15,059 nt of DNA from NCBI GenBank assembly GCA_026770585.1, contig MU646322.1, forward strand, positions 140,675 to 155,733, read 5' to 3'. This stretch comes from Baffinella frigidus. Its lineage: Eukaryota; Cryptophyceae; Cryptomonadales; Baffinellaceae. The notes below the pieces were generated by a model that worked only from the letters and a program-made list of their open reading frames with translations, did not search any database and was not told the origin of the DNA. The stretch's first letter is position 1. Each line of letters starts with the position of its first letter. Shown in pieces: positions 1-10,297 of the stretch. Made by a program: the position numbers and the translations under genes.

Positions 1-223
1 CAAGCCCCCAAACCGTCGGGCATACAGTCGGGCCGCAGGCCCCAGTCTCCCTTCCTGGTGCCTGACCCCAACCCCCCAATCTCCCATTCCTCACCCCCAA
101 ACCCCCAAACCCCAAACCGTCACACCGTCCAAGCCAACCCCCCTAAACCCTACCCCCCCCCCTGCACCCCAACACCCAACACCAAACCCCGATACCCCAA
201 GCCCCCAAACGTTGGGGACAAAC
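1..223. repeat. Telomere-like C-rich tract with a copy of the border of exon c
   Basis: Irregular CCCCAAA and CCCTAAA-like repeats on the + strand. On the - strand this is G-rich sequence just after the donor of exon c. Bases 1-45 repeat 198-244. Confidence 0.65.
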
Positions 224-325
224 CGTGGCGCCGCCAGCCCCAGTGGCCCCGACGCCGCTGATGCGCCCGCCCGCGTGGAAGGTAATCCCGAGGTTCCAGG
301 CCGCTACGTCGCTGCACTCGTGCTC
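224..325 (-). CDS. Divergent gene, exon c
   Basis: 34 codons with DVAAWNLGITFHAGGRI and a Gly/Ala-rich end. Acceptor AAGCAG after a C-rich tract; donor ACG|GTTTGT. A partial copy of its 3' end and donor region lies at 1-45, matching 198-244. Confidence 0.5.
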
Positions 326-1544
326 CTGCTTCGGAGGGTGGATGGTTGAGGGCTCATGTTGGGTTCGGGTTTGTGGTTTGTGGTTTGGGGTTTGGGGTTT
401 GGGGTTCGTGTTTCGTGTTCCGGGTACCGGGTTCCGGATTCCGTGTTTCGTGTTTCGTGTTCCGCATTTCGGGTCCCGGATTCCAAATTGCGGGTTCCGG
501 GTTTCGGGTTCCGGATTCTTTAGGGTTTTAACGAGGTCCGTAGCCTGGGTTTCGGTTTCGGGTTTCGTGCCTCGCTGGTGCTGTCGAGGCTCCCCTTGAC
601 GACTTTTGTGGTCACGTCCCCCGGCGCGTCCCCCAGCGCTTCCGGGAGAGACTCGCAGGTGTAGGAGAACGTGCCCTGCACGCTGCGAACGAGAACCCCG
701 AAGAGAGGTTTTACTCAACCAGCACGGCTGCGAGCGAGAAGCGGGAAACAGTCAATTTCTTCCGGGAACATGTTTATTTAAATAATGCTGGCCAACGAAA
801 ATTCCTACACTGCTTTACTATCACTAGTATGATCATCAGTTTCGTAAATGAGAGTGAAAGCGCAGCAATCTCAACCCTAAACCCCTAAACCCTTTCGAAG
901 CCCTACCCCATAACCCCTCACCCCGCACTCCTCACCCCACACCCCTCACATCACCCCCCTCACCCCTCACCCCTAAACGCCACACCCTAAACAGGGGATC
1001 TGCCTCACTCGGTTTCGCTCGCTGCCTACGCTTCAGTTGACTTGCTCGGTGTTCGGTACGAATCCGCCAACTTTGGAGCAGAAAAGAGCCCGGTCCCAAA
1101 CTGGTCTCACCAAATTGGTGAGACGAAACAGACTGTGACCGAGCTAGGAAGCAGCCACGCCAGAGTCTTCGAAGGGGTGCTTTGGTGCTTTTGGTGCTTT
1201 GGTGCTTTGCCAAAAGTAAATTTTCCCTCAAGGGCAATGGTTTTCAAAAGTCAATACCGTACCCATAAAATATTTTCCCCCTTCCTCCAGTCTGGCGTGG
1301 AGGGGGCAGGACTCGCCTGTCGAGGGTACGGAAGAAACCTCAGTTCCGCATACGAGAGCGAGAGCGCGGCACTCTAAGAGTCTAAACCCTACACCCTAAT
1401 CCCTACCCCCTAACCCTAACCCACACCCCTCACCCCCATCACCCCTAAACGCTCAACGCTATGCCCTAAACATGAGACTCGCCTGTCGTCGATGGTTCGG
1501 AAGAATCCGGCGAGCGACACCTTTCCACCCTTGCAGGGCGCAAC
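224..1544 (-). CDS. Part of an unrecognised divergent gene, three exons
   Basis: Join, read on the - strand: 1544-1483, 682-571, 325-224. Phases fit: AG|C makes Ser between the first two and phase 0 joins the last two. The product includes GGKVSLAGFFRTIDDS, VQGTFSYTCESLPEALGD, VTTKVVKGSLDSTSE and DVAAWNLGITFHAGGRI. I do not recognise a domain. Two donors are GC (CAG|GCGAGT, which is close to the GC-donor consensus, and GAG|GCACGA) and the last is ACG|GTTTGT. C-rich telomere-like sequence precedes exon 224-325 on this strand. The 5' and 3' ends of the gene are not found; it probably continues out of the window on the left. Confidence 0.45.
355..570. repeat. Telomere-like G-rich tract (intron of the divergent gene)
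   Basis: GGGTTTGG, GTTTCGTGTTCCGG and similar heptamer-like units. On the - strand it is the C-rich run before the acceptor of exon c. Confidence 0.7.
571..682 (-). CDS. Divergent gene, exon b
   Basis: 112 bases with acceptor TTCGCAG. The open frame VQGTFSYTCESLPEALGD continues to SLDSTSE. The donor would be GC (GAG|GCACGA). Confidence 0.5.
868..990. repeat. Telomere-like CCCTAAAC / CCCTCAC tract
   Basis: Degenerate CCCTAAA and CACCCCT units. Bases 720-867 before it are unique AT-richer sequence with no gene seen. Confidence 0.7.
1035..1146. repeat. AAGTTGAC-type foldback arm, forward copy
   Basis: Matches the arms near 10650, 10940 and 11590: AGTTGAC, then GTACGAATCCGCCAACTT, then GAGCCCGG and a CAGACTG-type end. 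It is the most diverged copy and the only one left of the main gene. Confidence 0.6.
1153..1302. repeat. CACGCCAG-type foldback element
   Basis: CCACGCCAGAGTCTTCGAAGG at the left pairs with CCTTCCTCCAGTCTGGCGTGG at the right. The inside (GCCAAAAGTAAATTTTCCC, TTTTCAAAAGT) matches the copy at 11303-11428. A GGTGCTTTT triplication is inside. Confidence 0.65.
1380..1472. repeat. Telomere-like C-rich tract
   Basis: CCCTAACCC and CCCCTCACC units. On the - strand this is G-rich TTTAGGG-like sequence just after the donor of exon a. Confidence 0.7.
1483..1544 (-). CDS. Divergent gene, exon a
   Basis: 62 bases, VAPCKGGKVSLAGFFRTIDD plus two bases. Acceptor TGTGCAG is assumed; the frame is open upstream to RAEFKEAVQ, so the start is uncertain. 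A partial copy of its 3' end with the same CAG|GCGAGT lies at 1317-1340. Confidence 0.4.
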
Positions 1545-2312
1545 CTGCACAGCCTCCTTGAATTCAGCGCGCGTTTTTCATGCAGAGAGAACGCGGGCGT
1601 GTTTTGTGCGTGGACGAACTTGCTGCAGAGGCCGGCAGCGGCAGGGAGGCGTTGGTTTCCGCCGTTCCCTCGCGACGTGTTCGGGAGTCTCGGCTGGAGG
1701 GCGGGAGAGCGTCGAAACCCAAGGAAGGAAGGGACTGTCCGCTTGCAGAGCACATCAACGACAAAGCTTAGAATGAGACGGGCCCATCGTGCCGTCTTCG
1801 AGAATCTGCGCTGCGGGCGGCCTGAAAATGGGCACGCGATACAGTACGGTGGTTCCTTGAACGCAGGGCGGCATCCAGCACACCGCCGGCACAGAGTTTC
1901 GCTCCTAGTTGGGGCGCTGCGCAGGGTGGGGTGGGTGCGGTTATGCCTCTCCGGAGAAGAACAGGTTGCCGGTCGGCGACCGCTGGACGAAGACAACCGG
2001 CTCGGGCATCCTTTCCCTCTTTCGCGCCCGTCCAACCGCGATTCTGCAGAAGCGTTCAGCGCTGGAGGGCTTCTGAAACCGAGGATCTCGTGGAGGGGCT
2101 TGTGGAAGCTGTTCGGTGGTGCTCGGGCGGCGTGAGGGCAGCAGGAAGCTTGGGGAGGGCGCAGGAAGAAGCCCGGTGGGAAGGACTTGAGCAAAGGGTC
2201 GCGAGGAACGTGCTTCGCCTCGAGTTGACAAAATAGTCTGGCACAAACTTTTGGGTCTCCAAGGACGGGACGGGAGAGACTAGTGGGAAGCTGGAGACTT
2301 GGGCGCAGAGCA
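1545..2312. other. Non-repetitive region between the two divergent genes
   Basis: No telomere-like or foldback sequence. It probably holds the 5' ends and promoters of both genes, or unseen first exons of the - strand gene. Several overlapping frames are open on both strands but none shows a recognisable protein. A TTTTCAG site at about 1820-1832 on the - strand, followed by a short open frame (AAQILEDGTMGPSHSKLC), is a possible exon. Confidence 0.4.
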
Positions 2313-2481
2313 ATGGCGCTCCCGCCTTCCCTGCACACCGCGCTATACCCCCCAGGCGCCGGGAGCGGGGATGCATTCGGGGCGGCCCCAGAGGAGAACG
2401 TGGTGGATGAAAGCAAGCTGATGTTCGTGGAGGGGCGGGTAACCAGGGCCAAGTTCTACTCCACCAAGCTCTTCTTCTTCG
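2313..2481 (+). CDS. Exon 1 (start codon; first OB-fold strands)
   Basis: The ATG has G at -3 and G at +4, and opens a frame beginning MALPPSLHTALYPP. The end of the exon, VEGRVTRAKF then STKLFFF, looks like the first strands of an OB fold. The donor is weak (G|GTTCCT) but is chosen because the leftover G plus AT from exon 2 gives KLFFF-D-VD in frame. A better-looking donor, CGG|GTAACC near 2438, would lose the KLFFF strand. Confidence 0.8.
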
Positions 2482-5400
2482 GTTCCTGCCCCTTCCCCAA
2501 AGAGGCGTTCATGCAGATTCGCTCGGCGAGGAGGGAGGCGATCTGCCTCCCATCGCGGGGCGATTTCCAAAACAATCAACAGCATTTACTTTCGCGGGGC
2601 TGATGACAGGCGTAGCGCATGTCCAACGCGACTTGGTGGCCACACAGAAAGCTACACAGGGATTTTTGGTGGCTGAGCCACCGAGAATCGGTTAGGATAT
2701 CCGAAGGTACACCCCTATGTCCTTGCGGATTGCCTAGCGAAGAGTTTTCTATAGAGGATTATTCACTCGTGGTTTATTACGAAACCCCTTCGTAGCCCGC
2801 TGTGACACGGATCGAGACCACCCTGGTAAACCCCAACGCCTCAAAGAGCGCTGCGCACCGAGACAAAAGTCGAGATTGGGACGTCTCAAAGCAAAAGTGG
2901 AACCTCTGTTAACTTGAGAAGTAACAGTGGAAACCCCTTCGTAGCCCGCTGTGACACGGATCGAGACCACCCCGGTAAACCCTAACCCCATAAACCCTTA
3001 ACCCTACACCGTAAAACCCAAAACCTAAACCCTAAACCCTAAATACTGAATCCGACACCCGAACCCCGAAACCGCAGATGTGGACATGGACAGCGCGGCG
3101 GCGGACGGATCCGGCAACTTAGGAAACGGCCACTTAGGAAACGACAACTTAGCCGCGCATCTTCCGCGGAACGAGGGAGAGGGCCCTGCGCTCTTCACGC
3201 TGAGAAAGGTCTGTAGGGTTTAGGGTCTAGTGGTTGGGGATCGGGGTTTAGGGGTTTTGGTTTTGGGTATCCCTTAAGTGGCCAGTAGGCTCATACGCCC
3301 TACGGTAGGGCCCTAGGACCTGCCTACGGCGAGTTAGGGTGAAAATTCGCCCTATGGCCACTTAAGGGATAGGGTGCGCTTTTCACGCCATGAAAGGTCT
3401 CGCACTTAGATGTTAGGGTTCTCCTGGGTTAGGGGTCTCTCCTGGGTTTAGGGTTTGGGGTTTAGAGTTTAGAAACCTGGAAAGGTTACTAAATTTTAAA
3501 TGCACATGGCCACTGCATCTTGAAGTAGGCACACGCACATGAACATCAGCCCTAACCCCACACCCTAAATCTCACACCGACAGGGGGCGCGGCATGCGCG
3601 AGGGGTGCTGACGGCTTCGGATGTGATGGAGCTCGCGGAGGGGATGAAGCTCGGGGACGACGTTTCTGTAGACAGAGGGTTTCTGTTTGGGTTTCTCTTT
3701 ACATAAAGCCAATTATGTTTCCAGATTCTGTTCACAGATTCTGTTTACAGAAACCCACCCAATCCTCTTGATTACTTGTCCGGCATCCCCCTTCTTATGC
3801 GTGCTCCCCTCTCCGTCAATTCATAGGGCACCGTCCTGAAAACCGGTTAGTTGAGCCTACGGTATTGCCTACGGTAGGCCGTAGGGGCCTAGGGGGAGTC
3901 CTATGAAATCTTAGGTCCTAGGCGCGCAGGACGTTACCCTATTGACATGCTGCTTCCCGACGACGACAGGGGGCGCCGCATGAGAGGGGGGTGCTGACGG
4001 CTTCGGATGTGATGGAGCTTGCGGAGGGGATGAAACTCGGGGACGACGTCCGCATTGGCTTCTGCCCCCAGGTCTCTTCGTGTTCCGAGATTTCTTCTTC
4101 TTCTTCTTCTTCTTCTTGCTCTTCGTGGTGTTGTTCTTGTTGTTGTTCGTGTAGTAGTTCGTCGTGGTGCTCTTGTTCTTCCCAGCGAGATGTGCATCGC
4201 ACCCTAGAGTCTAAACCAAGGTTTCCAGGAAGAAACCAAGGGTTCTTCATGCCGCTCGTATTCTTTCTAGTGAGATGTGATGGAGCTTGCGGAGGGGATG
4301 AAACTCGGGGACGACGTCCGCATTGGGTTCTGCCCTCAGGTTTGTTCTCTTCTCATTCTGGTTCTGTTCCTGTTCGTGTTTTGAATCATGTTCTGAATCG
4401 TGTTCTTCCCAACCCCTCACCACTTTCTTGTTGCGATTCTTGTTGCGGAGGGGATAAAACTCGGGGACGACGTCCCCATTGGGTTCGGCCCCCAGGTTTC
4501 TGCGTGCCGTCGTTCCTTTTGTTGTCAATGTTCTTCTTCGTGTCCGTCTTCTTCTTCTTCTTCTTCTTCTTCTTCTTCTTCTTCTTCTTCTTCTTCTTCT
4601 TCTTCTGCTTCTTCTGCTGCTGCTGCTTCTTTTTCTTCTTTTTCTTCTTCTTCTTTTTCTTCTTCTTCTTCTTCTTCTTCTTTTTCTTCTTCTTGTTCTT
4701 CCTCTGCTTGTCGTTTATCTTATTCGTCTTGTTGTTATTGCTCTTCTTCTTGTTCTTCTTTCTGTTCTTTTGAACCCCTCACACCACAACTTCGCCCATA
4801 AACCCCAAACCCAAACCCCAAACCCCAAACCTCAAACCCCAAACCAGGCGCTAGACGCCCGGCAAGGAGAGCGTACCGCCGCCGCGCACTCCATCCAGGT
4901 ATGGAGTTTCCACGTATGGGGTATTCACGAAATCTCTTTGTAGCCCGCTGTGTGGATAGATACGAGAAAAGACGTGGCGAACGCACTGCTGCCGCGCACT
5001 ACATACAGGCCCCGCGCCCCTGAAACCCAAAACCCTAAACCCTACACCCTACACCCTAAACCCTAAACCCTAAACCCGACACCCGAAACCCTGAATCCTA
5101 AACCATAAACCATAAACCATAAACCATAAACCATAAACCATAAACCATAAACCATAATCCATAAACCATGCACCATAAACTCGAAATCCGAAACCCGGAA
5201 CCCGGCACCCTAAACCCTAAATCCCGAAACCTAATCCCAAATCTCCAACCCCCAACCCCCCAACCCTAACCCCCTAACCCCCTACCCCCCGCGCGATGGC
5301 GCTCGTCCGGATTCCGCACTTCAACATCCAGAATTTGGTGAATTTACGGGTATCCAATAAATCCCATAAATCCCAAAACAGGTCACGCGGCCCTGGGCGG

Positions 5401-8400
5401 CGTGGCACGCGGATGGGGATGCGTTCGAGGAGGTGTCAGAAGCCCCGGCGTACCAGAAGAATTCGGCGAGCGTCACGTTTCAGGCGCGCGCGCCAAAGGG
5501 GGAGCTGTGCAAGTTCTGGGTAACAACCCCTCAGCCCCAAACCGTAAACCCTGATCCGTGAACCCCGACAGGGGGTCTCAGCAAGTTCTGGTTCAGCCCT
5601 TATCTCAGAAAACGAGTTCTAAAACTCGTTTTCTTAAGTCAATTCCCCTACAAATTCGTCAACTTATTCTTTACTCTCCGCATAAGTTGACAAAATTGTA
5701 AAGGAATTGACTTAAGCAAACGAGTTTTAGAACTCGTTTTCTGAGATAAGCCTTGAACCCTGCACCCTGAACCCTGAACCTTGAACCCCCAAGGAGAACT
5801 CTGCAACTTCTGGGTGCACGCCCTCGTGTAACCCTACACCGTCAACCGTCAATCCAGCAATCCTAAACCCCGCGCACAGGTGAATTCGGGGCGGTGTCCG
5901 CTGAAGCAGTGCGACCTGAAGCACGTGGAGGGGGAGGAGCGGCGCTTGGCCCAACAGGCCTTTCTGAAAGCGAGATTGGTACACCCTAACCCCTAGGGGT
6001 TCATGGGTTTAGGGATTCATGGGTTCATGGGTTTAGGGGTTCAGGGGTGCAGGGGTGCAAGGTTTCAGGGGTTGAGGCGGTTGAGGCGGTATACGGTTTG
6101 GGGGTTGAAGCACGTGGAGGGGGAGGAGCGCCGCTTGGCGCAGCAGGCCTTTCTGAAAGCACGATTGGTTATCTCCCCATACCCGCAGACAAGTTAGGAG
6201 TTCCCGTACGGTTGACTGCACTAGGGTGTGTTTTGTGCGTGGAGGTTGACTAAACCGGGGATGTTGGGTATTTCATTTTATTTGGAAGCACGTGGAGGGG
6301 GGGGGCGGCGCTTGGCGCAACAGGCCTTTCTGAAGGCAAGACTGGTACACCCTAAACCCTAAACCCTGAACTCTGAATCCTAAACCCTAAACCCTAAACC
6401 CTAAACCCTAAACCCTTAATTCTGACTCATAATCCCTGAACTCTAACCCCGAAACCCTGAACCCAAAACCTTTCCCCCGAAAACAGGAACGGCGGGTGGG
6501 GGCGATTCAGACGCAGTCGGCGGCCGTCGGAGACAGCATTGAACCTCACCCCTATTCCCTATTCCCTAACCCCTAAATAGTAACTCCTAACCCCTCACCC
6601 CTCGCCCCAAACTCCTCACCCATAACCCGTATCCCCTAACCCCTATATCAGACACCCTCACCCCTTATCGACAAAACATAAACATAAACCCCGAAACCTG
6701 AAACCCTGAACACTAACCCCCCCCCCCGAAAACAGGAACGGCGGGTGGGGGCAATGCAGACGCAGTCGGCGGCCGTCGGAGACAGCATCGAACCTCACGG
6801 CAAACAGAAAAAGAAGGTTCGAAAAAGTTCGAGAGTTGAGGTTGTAGGTTAGGGGTGAGGGGTTAGGGGTTAGGGTTTAGGATTCAGGCAGTCGGTGACG
6901 GCATTGAACCTCACGGCAAACAGAAGAAAAAGAGGTCTTGAACTTAGTGGTTAGGGGTGAGGGGTGAGGGGCTATGGGTTAGGGGGTGAGGGAACAGGGG
7001 TTAGTGTGGGGGCGATGCAGAGGCAATCGGCGGCCGTCGGTGACTGCATCGAACCTGGCAAACAGAAAAAGAAGGTCTTGAGTTACGGTGTAGGATGTAG
7101 GGTGTGGGTTGTGGGGTGTAGGGTGTAGGGTGTAAGTTGTAGGGTGTAGGATGTAGGATGTAGGATGTAGGGTGTAGGGTGTAGAGTGTAGGGTGTGGGG
7201 TGTAGGGTGTAGGGTGTACGGTGTAGGGTGTGGGGTGTAGGGTGTAGGGTGTAGGGTAGGGGGTGTAGGGTGTAGGGTGTAGGGTGTAGGGTGTAGGGTG
7301 TAGGTTGTGATATATTGGGTGTAGCAGGCAGACGCAGTCGGCGGCAGTCGGGGACAGCATCGAACCTCACGGAAAGCAGAAAAAGAAAGTCTTGCGTTGA
7401 GGGTGGACGGTGTAGGATGTAGGGTGGACGGTGGACGGTGGACGGTGGACGGTGGACGGTGGACGGTGGACGGTGGACGGTGGACGGTGGACGGTGGAGG
7501 GTGGAGGGTGGAGGGTGGAGGGTGGAGGGTGTCCAGTAATTTTTGTTTCCCCGAAGCAACCGATCAATAGTTTCACTGGCATGAAAACCTGGGGGGCTGT
7601 TCCGTGCGCGGAGTTTTGCACACACTGCCACAAACAGGGCTACCAAGGGATTTTCGGGCACTCAGTGCCCGAGTTTCCGTCACCTTACCAGTAGGAACCC
7701 CCCCTATGTCCCTACGCATTGCCTACCGTAGGGTCCTAGGTCTTATCGCGTGAGGGTTATTCGAAATCCCTTCGAAGTTCGCTGTGTCGTGGAACAAGCT
7801 ATCGATAGTGTTGCTGACATCTGGGGGGGGTTGCAGTTCCGCGCGCGAATTTCCGCGGAGTGACTGGTGGAGACGTTCGGGAAGGAGACTTCCGTACTTC
7901 GAACATGGATCACACTAGTAATAGTCAAGTATTCATAAAACAAATTCGTGAACTAATACTTATCGTAAAAAAATACGTATTAGTTACTTTTCATCAAGTA
8001 ATACTTATATTCGTTGTTGCCTCTAAGCAATCAATCAATAATTTTGCTGATTTTATGTGGGGTTGGCAGTTCCGCGCGCGAATTTCCGCGGAGTGGCTGG
8101 TGGAGACGTTCGGGAAGGAGACTTCCGTACTACAAGCATGGATCACACGAGTAGTAGTCAAGTATTCATGAAAAACAAGTATTCATGAAAAACTTTTCGT
8201 TGAGCATAAACTAATTATTTTATTCGTTGCAATTTATCAATAATTTTATTTGTTGCAATTTATCTATAATAAGCAAATTGTCAATAATTTCACTGACTTT
8301 ATCTGGGGTTGGCAGTTCCGCGCGCGGATTTTCGCGGAGTGGCTGGTGGACACGTTCGGGAAGGAGACCCTGTGCCGGGGGGGGGGCGTGCTCGACATCG

Positions 8401-9914
8401 CCGGAGGGTACGTCTCATGTCCGTTAGGGCGTATGATGTATTTTTTCTTTTTGGAGGGAGCTTTGGATGTCCTTTTCCCTTTAGGATGCTTCTGATGTCC
8501 TTTTTCGTTTTGGAGGGTGCTTCTGATGTTTGGGAAGGAGACTCTCTGCCGTGGGATGGGCGTGCTCGACATCACCGGAGGGTGCGTCTGACGTCCATTT
8601 TCCTGTTGGAGGGAGCTTCTAAAATCCTTTTTTTTTTGGAGGGTGCTTCTGATGTTCGGGAAGGAGATTCTCTGCCAGGGGTGGGGCGTGCTCGACATCG
8701 CTGGAGGGTGCTTCTGATGTTCTTCTTCCCTGGTAGAGCGCTGTGCAGAGAAGTTGGCCGCCGGTATAGTGAAAAACTGGTGTTAAAGTTGACGTTGTGC
8801 ACCAGAACCGCCAACGTACAATTATTTCATTATTTCTGCGGTCGACGCTTTACACAAAAACATCCCCTGGTAAGAACTTTACAAAATGTCCTCTTGCTTT
8901 ACAAAATATCCTCTCTCACGAAAGCCCCGCGGGAGCAGGAAAGGAGAAGTGACGCAGCACCTCATCTCGCTCGGCGTACCCTCAACAGTCGTCGACCCCC
9001 GCGTCGTCCCCCCGCGCTCCGAAAAGAAAAAGGCCGCGGCGTCTTCGCACAGGTCACGTCCCGATTAGTACCGAGTCACGTCCGATTAGTACCGGGAAAA
9101 CCCCTGGTCTCGTCCCGATTAGTACTGAGGAACACCCTGGTCACGTCCGGTTAGTACCAGGGAACATTCTGGTCCCGTCCGATTAGCACCCTCCTTAGGC
9201 GTACCCTCAACAGTCGTCGATCCCCGCGTGGTCCCCCCGCGCTCCAAGAAGAAAAAAGCAGCGGCGTCTTCCCACAGGTCACGCACGTCCCGATTGGTAC
9301 CGAGTCGCGTCCGATTAGTACCGGGGAAGCCCCCTGATCTCGTCCGATTAGAACCCTGGTCTCGTCCGGGTAGTACCGGGCAGCATCCCGGTCCTGTCCG
9401 GTTAGAACCGGAGACGTTGATCGATCCTCGCGTGGTCCCCACGCGCTCCGAAAAGGAAAAAGCCGCGGCGTCTTCCCACAGGCCACGCCCCGATTGGTAC
9501 CGAGTCGCGTCCGATTAGTACCGGGAAAATCCCCTGGTCTCGTCCGGTTAGAACCCTGGTCACGTCCGGGTAGTGCTGCAAAAATCCTGGCCGTGTCCGA
9601 TTAGTACCGGGGAACGTTCTGGTCCAGTCCGGTTAGTACCAGGGAGCGTGATCGATCCGCACGAGTGCCTAGGTCCTCACTAGGGTTGTCTAGGTCCTAG
9701 GGTTGTCCCGCTGCGGTCCGAGAAGAAAACGGCCGCGAGGTCTTCGCACAGGTTGTGGACCTCTCGCACAGGTTTTGAGCCTATGATTTCCCCCCCCCCG
9801 TCCGATACATCCATTGTCGCGTTCCTCCGAATAACGCGTTTGTGTAAAGTTCGTGTGTGGGCGAAACCCTGAACCCTGAACCCTGGGAGAGAAAGTGCGT
9901 GTGCATGTGTGTGA

Positions 9915-10002
<88 letters not shown>

Positions 10003-10244
10003 CTGACACCCGGGCAAATCCTGAACCCTGAACCCTGAAGCCAAATACATGGACCACACGCCCTTAACCCCAACTCCTAAACCCGCACAGGCAAATCACC
10101 GAGCTGTTTGACGAGGCTTTGTGGGAGAGCGGCGAGCATCGAGAGACAATACTCTCCGCGTCTGCGCTCATTGGAATGCACCCGGACCAAGGTCTCTCTC
10201 TTTTTCTCTCTCTCTCTCTCTCACACACACTGTATGTCTCTCTT

Positions 10245-10297
<53 letters not shown>

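Larger units (their letters stand above)
9053..9650. repeat. Minisatellite with CGTCCGATTAGTACC core in intron 9
   Basis: About sixteen copies of a 15-16 base core, CGTCC(C)G(A/G)TTAG(T/A)ACC, spaced by variable GGGAA..CCTGGT sequence. It lies between the exon 9 partial copies and starts at the donor of the complete copy. Confidence 0.8.

Noticed and set aside
232-281. Possible + strand first exon reading APPAPVAPTPLMRPPAWK with donor AAG|GTAATC
   Set aside because: The - strand reading has a better protein and phase-matched neighbours. No + strand exon joins this one.
1494-1523. Similarity of about 24 of 30 bases to part of exon 5 (5452-5481)
   Set aside because: It lies in exon a of the opposite-strand gene and would be antisense to exon 5. 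No flanking similarity, so chance is likely.
1466-2452. Open frame of 328 codons on the - strand
   Set aside because: Ser/Pro/Arg/Cys-rich with no recognisable domain, and it overlaps exon 1 of the main gene in antisense. Other frames in the same stretch are also open, so it is likely chance in GC-rich sequence. Its last part overlaps exon a of the divergent gene in a different frame.
3991-4943. Long frames of poly-Ser, poly-Phe or poly-Leu across 3991-4943
   Set aside because: They arise from the TTC microsatellite in intron 3 and read through splice donors of exon 3 copies.
5293-5328. ATGGCGCTC start resembling exon 1, with a CATCCAG end resembling exon 4
   Set aside because: The match to exon 1 is about nine bases and the end is not followed by GT. 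It is too short to call a copy or an exon.
7001-7661. Pro/His/Thr-rich frames on the - strand (TLHPTPY-type repeats)
   Set aside because: Translation of GGGTGTA and GGTGGAC arrays; no non-repetitive coding part.
9894-9998. GT/GA run as a regulatory or Z-DNA element
   Set aside because: Simple microsatellite inside intron 9; nothing in the sequence supports a function.
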